Positions 9,330-16,827 of a DNA stretch of 64,000 nt are shown one piece after another; within the stretch, counting starts at the first letter, position 1, and every line of letters begins with the position of its first letter. This DNA is from BA4 sp044376575. Lineage in GTDB: Bacteria; Bacteroidota; Bacteroidia; CAIKAF01. The stretch lies in assembly GCA_044376575.1 (NCBI GenBank), contig JBILKR010000001.1:158301-222300 (forward strand). The letters run 5' to 3'. The notes under the pieces were generated by a model, which was given only the letters and a program-made list of their open reading frames with translations, did not search any database and was not told the DNA's origin. The translations under genes were made by a program, and so were the position numbers.

Positions 9330-10457
9330 ATGGCCGGAATTTATATTCATATTCCATTTTGTAAACAAGCCTGTCACTATTGCGATTTTCACTTTTCAAC
9401 TTCTGATCAAACCCGCGCTGCAGTATTGTCTTCACTGCATATTGAATTGCAGCAACGTGTAGAGGAATTAGCAGGGCAAAAAATACAGACCATATATTTC
9501 GGCGGCGGCACCCCATCTTTACTTACTATTTCAGAGTTGATGTTGTTATTCGAAACGATATATCGATTTTATGATGTATCTCCCAACGCAGAAATTACAC
9601 TCGAAGCCAATCCAGATGATCTGCATAAATCAAAAAGAAAAGAATACAGAAATACACCAATCAACCGACTGAGTATTGGTGTGCAATCTTTTCATGATGA
9701 TGATTTGAAATACATGAATCGTTGTCACAATTCCAACGAAGCGGAATCTGCGATCAAAGGTATGCAGGATGAAGGGTTTGAAAATATCACCATTGATTTG
9801 ATTTATGGCACTCCCACCATGAACAATGAACAATGGCAACACAACTTAACGCAGGCGATAAATTGTAAGGTACCACACATCTCATCTTATGCATTAACTG
9901 TTGAAGAAAACACCCCGCTGTTTCATTTGATTAAACGAAAAAAAACATCTCCGGTAGATGAAGAAAGATTGGCATCACAATTTTTTATTTTAACTGAACG
10001 ACTTGCAGAAGCGGGATTTGAGCAGTATGAAATTTCCAATTTTGCGAAAAAAAATTTTGAATCGAAACATAACACATCCTATTGGAAAGGCATTCCTTAT
10101 CTCGGTATCGGGCCATCCGCACACTCTTATGATGGTTATTTGGTTCGTCGATGGAATGTTTCCAATAATGTGAAGTATATGAAAGGCATTGCAGGAGAAG
10201 GCAATTGGTTCGAAAGAGAACACCTCACGGATGAAAATCGTTGCAATGAATATATCATGACCCAACTTCGTTTGCGCGAAGGATTATCACTTTCTGAAAT
10301 TGAAAAACGATGGGGATCAGCAACTAAAAAATCAATTGAACAGACAATAACTCATCACCCCCAAGAATGGTTTATACCTAACAATGAAGACAGTATTGTA
10401 TTGTCGGTTAAGGGGAAATTATTGGCAGATCGAATTTCTTCATTGCTGATGATATGA
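9330..10457 (+). CDS. hemW: HemW-type radical SAM heme chaperone
   Basis: The protein has 375 residues. The radical SAM motif is CKQACHYC (cysteines 11, 15 and 18), preceded by IYIHIPF, and the SAM-binding GGGTPS lies near residue 65. A HemN-type C-terminal domain is present (GIGPSAHSYDG and the LRLREGLSL segment). The N-terminal extension that distinguishes true oxygen-independent coproporphyrinogen oxidase HemN is absent, which favours HemW, the heme chaperone that delivers heme to respiratory proteins. I chose the ATG at 9330, 3 nt after the lipoprotein stop. It is the last gene of the rseP run. Confidence 0.92.
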   Translation: MAGIYIHIPFCKQACHYCDFHFSTSDQTRAAVLSSLHIELQQRVEELAGQKIQTIYFGGGTPSLLTISELMLLFETIYRFYDVSPNAEITLEANPDDLHKSKRKEYRNTPINRLSIGVQSFHDDDLKYMNRCHNSNEAESAIKGMQDEGFENITIDLIYGTPTMNNEQWQHNLTQAINCKVPHISSYALTVEENTPLFHLIKRKKTSPVDEERLASQFFILTERLAEAGFEQYEISNFAKKNFESKHNTSYWKGIPYLGIGPSAHSYDGYLVRRWNVSNNVKYMKGIAGEGNWFEREHLTDENRCNEYIMTQLRLREGLSLSEIEKRWGSATKKSIEQTITHHPQEWFIPNNEDSIVLSVKGKLLADRISSLLMI

Positions 10458-10497
10458 TGCTGAATATTTACTATTTTAGTCACACTAAATTTATTCC

Positions 10498-12720
10498 ATG
10501 AAACAACTTTACATCTCAATGCTAAGTTTATTTTTTGCGATGTCACTTTCCGCTAACCCCGGAGATACTACTCGTGTAAACAGTCATTCTAATGTGCACA
10601 TGAGCTGGTATGGCAATTATGATCAGTGGGCTGATTTCCCATCTGCTAATCAATCATATCATAAAGTGTTGTTGCGTTACACATTGGGTTGCCCCACCGG
10701 TGGCTGTTCCGACTGGGATTATACAACACAGATATTTGCGAGAAAAAGAACCGGAATGCTGGACTCTAATTTAGTATCTAATCCTTCATTTCGCGTAAAT
10801 GGAAATGTATTTACTTCCTATTCATATTCAAACACACCCACATATCAGGTACAATGGAATTCTACATCTAATCAAACCGATACTACATTTAATCCGGTGC
10901 TTACCATTCAGTTGTTTCAAAACGGAAGCACGCCTACAGTGCCTACAGATACCATCTTTGGATATGCGTGTAATTTTTACACACACATTTTTGATACAAA
11001 CGGAAATCTGATTGACTCAACATTCAATGCTTGTGATGCTACATTAAATAATGTTCCCTGGGAAAGTTATAACGTATATGAAGTGATTGAGAATTACGAA
11101 ATCGCTCGTATGATTACACCATATAGCGGCAATGTGCCCAACACATGGAAGTGGACCTATACGTTTGATGTAACAGATTACATTTCATTACTTCAGGATT
11201 CCGTTCAAATTCGTGCATTTTATGGTGGATATCAGGATGGATTTACAGCAACCCTCGACTTTGAATTTATAGAAGGTACGCCGGTTCATCAGGCATTTAA
11301 AGTGGAAAAGCTTTGGCAGGGAAGCTTTCCGTATGGCAGCACCAACGATCCGATTGAAAATTATCTGACGGCTAAAACCATTCAGATTCCTGCAACTGCA
11401 GATCATGTAAAATTCCGTTTCATTCCTACAGGTCATGGATTTGGTGGAAATGAAAACTGTGCAGAATTCTGTCCTAAAAATTATTATTTATTTATTGACG
11501 GAACACAACGTGGAACCAACTTAATCTGGCGTCCGAATTGCGGTATCAATCCCGTTTATCCGCAGGGCGGTACATGGGTATATGATCGTGCTAACTGGTG
11601 TCCGGGTGCTGCCGTGGATGTATTTGATCATAACATTTCTTCGTTCGTTAATGCTGGTAGTTCTCATACCATTGATGTAAACATGCAGCCTTTCACAAAC
11701 ATCAACAATAACTATTGTAGTTACATCATGGAAGGACAAGTGTTTTATTATACCAACGAAACAAATGCCGTAGATGCAGAAGTACTTGAAATTCTTGCGC
11801 CAAGCAAAGACAAAAATTACAGTCGCTTCAATCCGATATGTGACAATGCTTCGGTAATTATCCGAAATACAGGCAGTGAAAATTTAACCTCATGTAAAAT
11901 TACTTACGGCTCAGTGAATGGCGCTGAATATACCTACAACTGGACGGGCAACCTGGCATTCATGAGATCAGATACCGTTACGTTGGGTAACATTTCAGAC
12001 TGGAGCAATCCAGCAGGAGAAAAGAAATTCAGAGTAAAAATTTCTGAACCCAATGGACAGGCAGATCCACAGCCGATCAATGATGAAAAGATTTCTGAAT
12101 ATACTACACCGCCCTCATATCCGGATACTATTCAGATTTATTTTAAGACCAACGGTTTTGCGTATGAAAACAATTATCGCCTGAAAGACGCACAGGGAAA
12201 CATTATTGTTCAGCGTTCAGGGATGAATAATAATACAATCTACAGAGATACCGTTGCGCTTGATCCCGGATGTTACATGCTGGAGTTGTTAGACAACGAC
12301 GGAGATGGAATTTCTTTCTGGGCCAACAATGACGGTACAGGAACCTTCCGCATTCAGAAAGTAGGAGCAGCAGGTGTTTTAAAAACATTTGGTGGCGACT
12401 TCGGATCATCCATTATCCATCATTTTACTGTTGGATATTATGTAGGTGTAGAAGAAGAAACCATCGAGTCGCCCATTGATATCTTCCCTAATCCAACCAC
12501 GGGTACCATCAACGTAGCGATGGATAATCACGTTCATCAGGCCGATGAGTGGATTCTTACCGATGTGTATGGTAAAAAGATTGTTTCAGGCATGATTGAA
12601 ATGAAAGGTGCCGGCACACATACAATAAATGCAGAAGGCCTTTCCAACGGAATTTATCTGTTGATGCTAATGAAAAAAGGAAACATCGTTCACACTGCAA
12701 AAGTGATGTTGCAACAATAA
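10498..12720 (+). CDS. PNGase F-like T9SS type A secreted protein
   Basis: The protein has 740 residues. A signal peptide ends near residue 19. The first half resembles the two-domain peptide-N-glycosidase F fold: the signature GCPTGGCSDWDY (residues 64-75) matches the strand that holds the catalytic aspartate in PNGase F, and paired cysteines and tryptophans continue to about residue 420 (CAEFCPKNYYLFIDG, WRPNCG). A middle region with beta-sandwich character follows, including an Asp-rich loop (DNDGDGISFW) that could bind calcium. The T9SS sorting domain (DIFPNPTTGTINVAM to the end) is type A. It may remove N-glycans from glycoproteins, but the glutamate residues of the active site were not traced. 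It ends at a very strong hairpin shared with the convergent peptidase. Confidence 0.8.
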   Translation: MKQLYISMLSLFFAMSLSANPGDTTRVNSHSNVHMSWYGNYDQWADFPSANQSYHKVLLRYTLGCPTGGCSDWDYTTQIFARKRTGMLDSNLVSNPSFRVNGNVFTSYSYSNTPTYQVQWNSTSNQTDTTFNPVLTIQLFQNGSTPTVPTDTIFGYACNFYTHIFDTNGNLIDSTFNACDATLNNVPWESYNVYEVIENYEIARMITPYSGNVPNTWKWTYTFDVTDYISLLQDSVQIRAFYGGYQDGFTATLDFEFIEGTPVHQAFKVEKLWQGSFPYGSTNDPIENYLTAKTIQIPATADHVKFRFIPTGHGFGGNENCAEFCPKNYYLFIDGTQRGTNLIWRPNCGINPVYPQGGTWVYDRANWCPGAAVDVFDHNISSFVNAGSSHTIDVNMQPFTNINNNYCSYIMEGQVFYYTNETNAVDAEVLEILAPSKDKNYSRFNPICDNASVIIRNTGSENLTSCKITYGSVNGAEYTYNWTGNLAFMRSDTVTLGNISDWSNPAGEKKFRVKISEPNGQADPQPINDEKISEYTTPPSYPDTIQIYFKTNGFAYENNYRLKDAQGNIIVQRSGMNNNTIYRDTVALDPGCYMLELLDNDGDGISFWANNDGTGTFRIQKVGAAGVLKTFGGDFGSSIIHHFTVGYYVGVEEETIESPIDIFPNPTTGTINVAMDNHVHQADEWILTDVYGKKIVSGMIEMKGAGTHTINAEGLSNGIYLLMLMKKGNIVHTAKVMLQQ

Positions 12721-12779
12721 ATAAGTAGTTTATAAAAAAAGGGCGACAAATTATCGCCCTTTTTTTATAAACTACTTAT
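12721..12779. terminator. Bidirectional terminator with 26-bp perfect stem
   Basis: Positions 12721-12746 and 12754-12779 are perfect reverse complements across a 7-nt loop. The core stem is GGGCGA/TCGCCC flanked by 7 A and 7 T residues, so each strand has a GC stem followed by a U tract. It sits one base after the PNGase F-like stop and 67 nt beyond the stop of the converging M28 peptidase, ideal for stopping transcription from both sides. Confidence 0.93.
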
Positions 12780-12846
12780 AACGGATATATTGTTTGCTAT
12801 TCTCTATTGAAGAGCTTTCAATTAATTTTAACAAACACTTTTTTGG

Positions 12847-13734
12847 TTAATTCCTAAAAATTTTTTTCGATGCGTTATCGGCAATCCAGCTGTAAATAAT
12901 CATGAATGTGGCCTTCATGCCCGCATAATTAATATACTGCTCATCGTCGCTGGTTTTGTGATAATCTAAATGCATGCCTGTTGTGAAGGTTGCAGAAGGA
13001 ATTCCGCGTGCTACAAAATGCCTGGTATCAAGTTGTAATACCCGTTTGGTGTCAGAGATAATTATGTTGCAGAATGGATATTCAGCATCGTTTATCAGAC
13101 TGTCAGTAGAAGAAACATAGAGGGTTTTGTCTATATGATTCATCCTTCCCACCATGTCCATGTTGAGCATAGCAATAACTTTACCTAAGCTTTTCGGTAG
13201 GTTAGAGGCAAGGTGTTCTGATCCAAAAGTACCAATTTCATGTGCAGTAAAGGGAACAAATAACATGTTGAAAGGTAATTTTTTACTTTGTAATGTTCTA
13301 CATAATTCTATGAGCAATGCCACGCCAGATGCATTATCGTCTGCACCGTTGTGAATATCAGTTGATCCGAAGGATAGAGAGAGTTGATCTCCGAAGCCGA
13401 TGTGATCAATATGTGCCCCAACGATTATTGTATAAGGAGAGCGATTATTGATAAACCGGCCGTACATAGTTGTGATGACAGCTGAAGAATCTTTTTTAGT
13501 GACTGTAAAGCGCCAAGTATACACGCGACTTTTACGTTCGGTTTTTGTCTGCTTCAAAAAGTATCTTCCCGCCATCAATTCTTCTTCTGTTCCTACCGAT
13601 CGGCCTTTCATGCTGTCGTTGGTTAAAAATAATAGGTGCTGCTTGAGACGACGATGAAGTCCAATAGTATCTGCTTGGGCAAAACTCAAAAAATGAAGAA
13701 GTATACCAATAAAAAAGGGGACTATTTTCTTCAT
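12847..13734 (-). CDS. Secreted M28-family zinc aminopeptidase
   Basis: The protein has 295 residues and a signal peptide ending near FAQA. The M28 metal ligands appear in order: AHIDHIG (first His/Asp), GADDNASG (bridging Asp), the catalytic pair in TAHEIGTFGSEH, MDMVGR (Asp) and DYHKTSDD (last His). These enzymes carry two zinc ions and remove N-terminal residues from peptides. No T9SS tail or lipobox is present, so the periplasm is the likely location. The protein is shorter than many M28 proteins and lacks a PA-insert domain. Transcribed on the minus strand, 29 nt downstream of the collagen-like gene's stop, it may be a late gene of that transcript. Confidence 0.9.
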   Translation of the reverse strand: MKKIVPFFIGILLHFLSFAQADTIGLHRRLKQHLLFLTNDSMKGRSVGTEEELMAGRYFLKQTKTERKSRVYTWRFTVTKKDSSAVITTMYGRFINNRSPYTIIVGAHIDHIGFGDQLSLSFGSTDIHNGADDNASGVALLIELCRTLQSKKLPFNMLFVPFTAHEIGTFGSEHLASNLPKSLGKVIAMLNMDMVGRMNHIDKTLYVSSTDSLINDAEYPFCNIIISDTKRVLQLDTRHFVARGIPSATFTTGMHLDYHKTSDDEQYINYAGMKATFMIIYSWIADNASKKIFRN

Positions 13735-13763
13735 CCCCTAAAAGTACTAAATATAAATATGTA

Positions 13764-15962
13764 TTATTCTCCTTTCGGACGTTTTACTGTACTAAGGTGT
13801 TTAGGCAATTCTCCAAATCGAATTTCTGAACCATCCCACCAGATAGCAGACGCCTTACCTTCTGTATTCCCATCATTGAAAAGTACTTGCTGCAAGTTGC
13901 GGTCGAAGTCTGGAGCGCTAACCATCTGAGTTGCTTCTTCAATTTTATTGTCTATGCGGTTCGCAACTGCAATCCAAGATATAGCAACAGTACTGTTTCC
14001 GTTACCCAACTCACGCACCGTAAATCCATCTTGGTCAATAGATTCGATATATACGCCATTACATAATCCGTTGGGTGTAATAGTAACCACCGGTTCTTCG
14101 CCAGCCAGGGCTTTAAATTTATCATCAAACAAAATATAAACAGAACCATTGTTCAACAAGGATTTCCCTTTCGTGTATATAGTTGCATCGGTACTTGTTA
14201 CTGAATATACAGGTGTTTTTTGACTATTTATTGTTTCAACCAACTCAACATTTTTACCTAAAGTATATGTGTTTCCTGAGTTGTAAGTAGCAAACAAATC
14301 TCCTGAATTTAATGTCCCAATCAACTCTCCTTTGCTCATAGTACCAGTAATACCGCCGAAGAATCCACCACCAACGCCAAATTTTTCAGTTGAAGGAAGA
14401 AAACCGCCACCATTGCCGTATGCGTTTGATCCATAAACGCCAAATGTAGTTGAGCCGCTATTTTTATATCCAAGCGATCCCCAATATGCGCCCCCTACCT
14501 CGGCACCCAATGAACCACCACAACGAGTATAATCATTGTAATTGTGACTTGCGTCCCCAAATGTGTATACATCTCCCCAAAAATTGAATCCTCCGGAAGC
14601 TCTGTTAGTAGCTACTTGGCTATATCCGGTTCCATCATTTTGACTGTCACGAGTACGGTATCCGAATATAGAACATTGACCGTCTCCATTGACGGTAAGT
14701 TGTTGGCGGTAAATGTACATTTGATATTGTATTGATGGCGGTATGTTAATACCAATACTAGTTCCATTATCTTGAATGACAGAATTCCCAATATTGCTGG
14801 CAGCAGTAAATTTCGGTACATAGTTTGTGGTTCCTGAACCAGTTACTCCGGTGAATGCAATAGCGCCAAGGTTCCCGGAGTTATCTGTTTGAACGAATCG
14901 TGTTCCGCCCCCTCCTAGGGATGTTACGCGCTCGTTGGTTGTAACAGAGGTACCGTTAACGGTATGTGTATTTGTTCCATTGTTCCATGTATTATTTGCT
15001 GAGCCAGCAGCTGTTCCAGCATTATTAAAAATAATTTCTGTATCTGATCCTGCTACTGGTCCAGCAGGACCTTGTGCTCCTGTTGGTCCAGTTGGTCCAG
15101 TTGGTCCAGTTGGTCCAGTTGGTCCAGTTGGTCCAGTTGGTCCAGCGGGACCTTGTGCTCCAGTTGCACCTGTTGGGCCTACCGGACCTTGTGGTCCCGC
15201 CACTCCGTCAACACCTGCCGGTCCTTGTGGTCCTTGTGGACCCGCCACTCCGTCAACACCTGCCGGTCCTTGTGGTCCTTGTGGACCCGCCACTCCGTCA
15301 ACACCTGCCGGTCCTTGTGGTCCTTGTGGACCCGCTACTCCGTCAACACCTGCTGGTCCTTGCGGTCCTTGTGGACCCGCTACTCCGTCAACACCTGCTG
15401 GTCCTTGCGGTCCTTGTGGACCCGCCACTCCATCAACACCTGCCGGACCTTGTGGTCCTTGAGGCCCCGCGACTCCGTCAACACCTGCCGGACCTTGTGG
15501 TCCTTGCGGCCCCGCTACTCCGTCAGCACCTGCCGGACCTTGTTGACCCATAGGGCCGGGGGTGCCATTCGCACTAAATAAAGCATAGGGCACACTCATT
15601 AATTCGCTTGTACCTGCTATCGTGTAATTTGTTCCTCCTGTTGGATCTGTTTCTGTTTTTATGAAATAAGGTCCGTTTGCCCAATCAATAGTAGAGAAGT
15701 TACCGGATACCACCGTACCTCCTCCAATTTCAACACTCGCTAAACCATTCGCATTGGTTGTTGGCGCTTGTGTTTCAACATACACGGCGTTACCACTTGC
15801 AGATGTTTGCAAAATACTAATGCGCATACCAACTGCAGTATTTACAATCAATACGTTTGAACTGTTACGAACCACAGCCTGATAGCTCATTTTGTTTGGT
15901 GCTTGTGCAAAGAAGCTTGCTGCAAATAAAACACCAGCTATTAATGAATAAATCTTTTTCAT
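13764..15962 (-). CDS. Collagen-like (Gly-X-Y) secreted surface protein
   Basis: The protein has 732 residues. After a signal peptide (ending near FAQA) comes a domain of about 110 residues common in Bacteroidota fibre-like proteins (KMSYQAVVRNSS). Then follows a long uninterrupted Gly-X-Y tract (residues about 132-303) with repeats GPQGPQGPAGVDGVA and then GPTGPTG. The rest is a 430-residue region rich in Gly, Ser, Asn and Thr ending in a compact domain. Gly-X-Y tracts form collagen triple helices, so a trimeric stalk is expected. No T9SS tail is seen at its own C-terminus; the partner gene 3 nt upstream has one. Function as an adhesin or fibre is an inference. Antisense Cys/Pro-rich frames over this tract are shadows. 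Confidence 0.88.
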   Translation of the reverse strand: MKKIYSLIAGVLFAASFFAQAPNKMSYQAVVRNSSNVLIVNTAVGMRISILQTSASGNAVYVETQAPTTNANGLASVEIGGGTVVSGNFSTIDWANGPYFIKTETDPTGGTNYTIAGTSELMSVPYALFSANGTPGPMGQQGPAGADGVAGPQGPQGPAGVDGVAGPQGPQGPAGVDGVAGPQGPQGPAGVDGVAGPQGPQGPAGVDGVAGPQGPQGPAGVDGVAGPQGPQGPAGVDGVAGPQGPQGPAGVDGVAGPQGPVGPTGATGAQGPAGPTGPTGPTGPTGPTGPTGPTGAQGPAGPVAGSDTEIIFNNAGTAAGSANNTWNNGTNTHTVNGTSVTTNERVTSLGGGGTRFVQTDNSGNLGAIAFTGVTGSGTTNYVPKFTAASNIGNSVIQDNGTSIGINIPPSIQYQMYIYRQQLTVNGDGQCSIFGYRTRDSQNDGTGYSQVATNRASGGFNFWGDVYTFGDASHNYNDYTRCGGSLGAEVGGAYWGSLGYKNSGSTTFGVYGSNAYGNGGGFLPSTEKFGVGGGFFGGITGTMSKGELIGTLNSGDLFATYNSGNTYTLGKNVELVETINSQKTPVYSVTSTDATIYTKGKSLLNNGSVYILFDDKFKALAGEEPVVTITPNGLCNGVYIESIDQDGFTVRELGNGNSTVAISWIAVANRIDNKIEEATQMVSAPDFDRNLQQVLFNDGNTEGKASAIWWDGSEIRFGELPKHLSTVKRPKGE
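15082..15149 (-). repeat. 9-bp coding repeats for GPTGPTG tract
   Basis: The unit TTGGTCCAG (plus-strand reading) recurs about seven times in a row with almost no change, encoding Gly-Pro-Thr triplets. The unit is a multiple of three, so gain or loss changes stalk length without shifting the frame. Confidence 0.85.
15180..15550 (-). repeat. 45-bp tandem repeats for collagen-like tract
   Basis: Eight consecutive 45-bp units encode the 15-residue block GPQGPQGPAGVDGVA; the first in reading direction has GADGVA. The copies differ by a few third-position changes (Gly, Ala and Pro codons), showing duplication followed by light drift. Length variation between strains is likely. Confidence 0.9.
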
Positions 15963-15965
15963 AGT

Positions 15966-16454
15966 TTATTTTTTTATGATTTTAAATGATTGAACTTTTT
16001 TGTTTTCTTGATTTACAACAGATAAAAAATAACTTGCCGCCGGCAAATTATTAATATTTATCTGCGTTTGTGGTGCTAATATTTGTCCGCTAATTAATTG
16101 TTTGCCTTGTAAATCATATAATTGATAGGACAACCTTTCGTTTTTATAATCGCTTATTTTCAAAGTTAAATTTTCGTCGGTTGGATTAGGGAATACAGAA
16201 ATTGAAATATTTAAAGCTGTTTCATTAATCCCAACGGAAAAAATCTCATAGGCTTGTTGAACACCCTGTGCCGCTGTTCCATTACTTCCTGTGTAGGTGG
16301 TATATGTAACTTGACCGATACTATATGCTGCGCTGCCGCCGCTGCCTGTAGCATCTCCACCAGAGGCGTTGACAGATTCCTGAGCTTGGCATAAGCCCAC
16401 CCATAGCAGTCCTGCTAATAATATTGCAATGGGTTTTGATTTATTTTTTGTCAT
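15966..16454 (-). CDS. Small T9SS type A secreted protein, partner of collagen-like protein
   Basis: The protein has 162 residues from the chosen start. ATG 16454 begins a good signal peptide (MTKNKSKPIAILLAGLLW, ending at CQAQ); an upstream in-frame ATG at 16502 would add a charged, AT-rich leader and is less likely. A short N-terminal block has Gly/Ser-rich SVNASGGDATGSGGSAAYS, then QGVQQAYEI, and the last 80 residues are a T9SS type A sorting domain (SVFPNPTDENLTL to the lysine-rich end). It lies 3 nt upstream of the collagen-like gene on the same strand and is surely co-transcribed with it. It may provide a secretion or anchoring partner for the tail-less collagen protein; this is inference. 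Confidence 0.8.
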   Translation of the reverse strand: MTKNKSKPIAILLAGLLWVGLCQAQESVNASGGDATGSGGSAAYSIGQVTYTTYTGSNGTAAQGVQQAYEIFSVGINETALNISISVFPNPTDENLTLKISDYKNERLSYQLYDLQGKQLISGQILAPQTQININNLPAASYFLSVVNQENKKVQSFKIIKK

Positions 16455-16827
16455 ATTTATTTTGTTTTTCTTTTTCTGTTTTAATGGGTAATTAATATAC
16501 ACGTGTTAAATATATATATATATATATTGATTATCAATGTTTTTGCTGCTCTTTTTTTATTTCCAGCAATTAAAAAGGGTTTTTAGCGATTGGCGTATTA
16601 CTCTTTTATATTTTTACTTTTTAGGCCATACAAAGTCAAATGCTTCAATTTATACAAGCGTCTTTAAATTGTGTTCTATAGGGTATATTTTTATGTAAAT
16701 ATTCTTTTTGAATTATCCATTTCCTCAACGGTTATAATCTGTTAGAATACTTATCATAATATTGATAGTTATAGGTTATAATAATTTGAAAGAAAAAAAT
16801 ACAATAAAACTGTTTTTCTATTTATTA
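16455..16827. other. AT-rich intergenic region with possible promoter
   Basis: The 373 nt between two minus-strand genes hold no convincing ORF or RNA. On the minus strand an imperfect -7 box (TATATTTA at 16514-16507) lies about 50 nt before the small T9SS gene, with an AT dinucleotide tract immediately upstream of it. The part nearer 16828 should hold the 3' end of the preceding gene's transcript, but no clear hairpin terminator was found. Confidence 0.5.
16510..16527. repeat. (AT)9 dinucleotide tract in probable promoter
   Basis: Nine uninterrupted AT units lie 56 nt upstream of the small T9SS gene start, between a TTG and a near-consensus -7 box on the minus strand. Such a tract can vary by slipped-strand mispairing and so change promoter spacing. 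Confidence 0.6.

Noticed and set aside
14935..15581. Cys/Pro-rich and Trp/Ser-rich frames opposite the collagen-like gene
   Set aside because: They are reverse readings of the Gly-Pro-X triplets; all frames of such a repeat are open. No start context, signal peptide or separate promoter.
16455..16827. Hidden tRNA or small RNA in the largest gap
   Set aside because: No cloverleaf, GC-rich stem or T-run terminator; it is plain AT-rich DNA.
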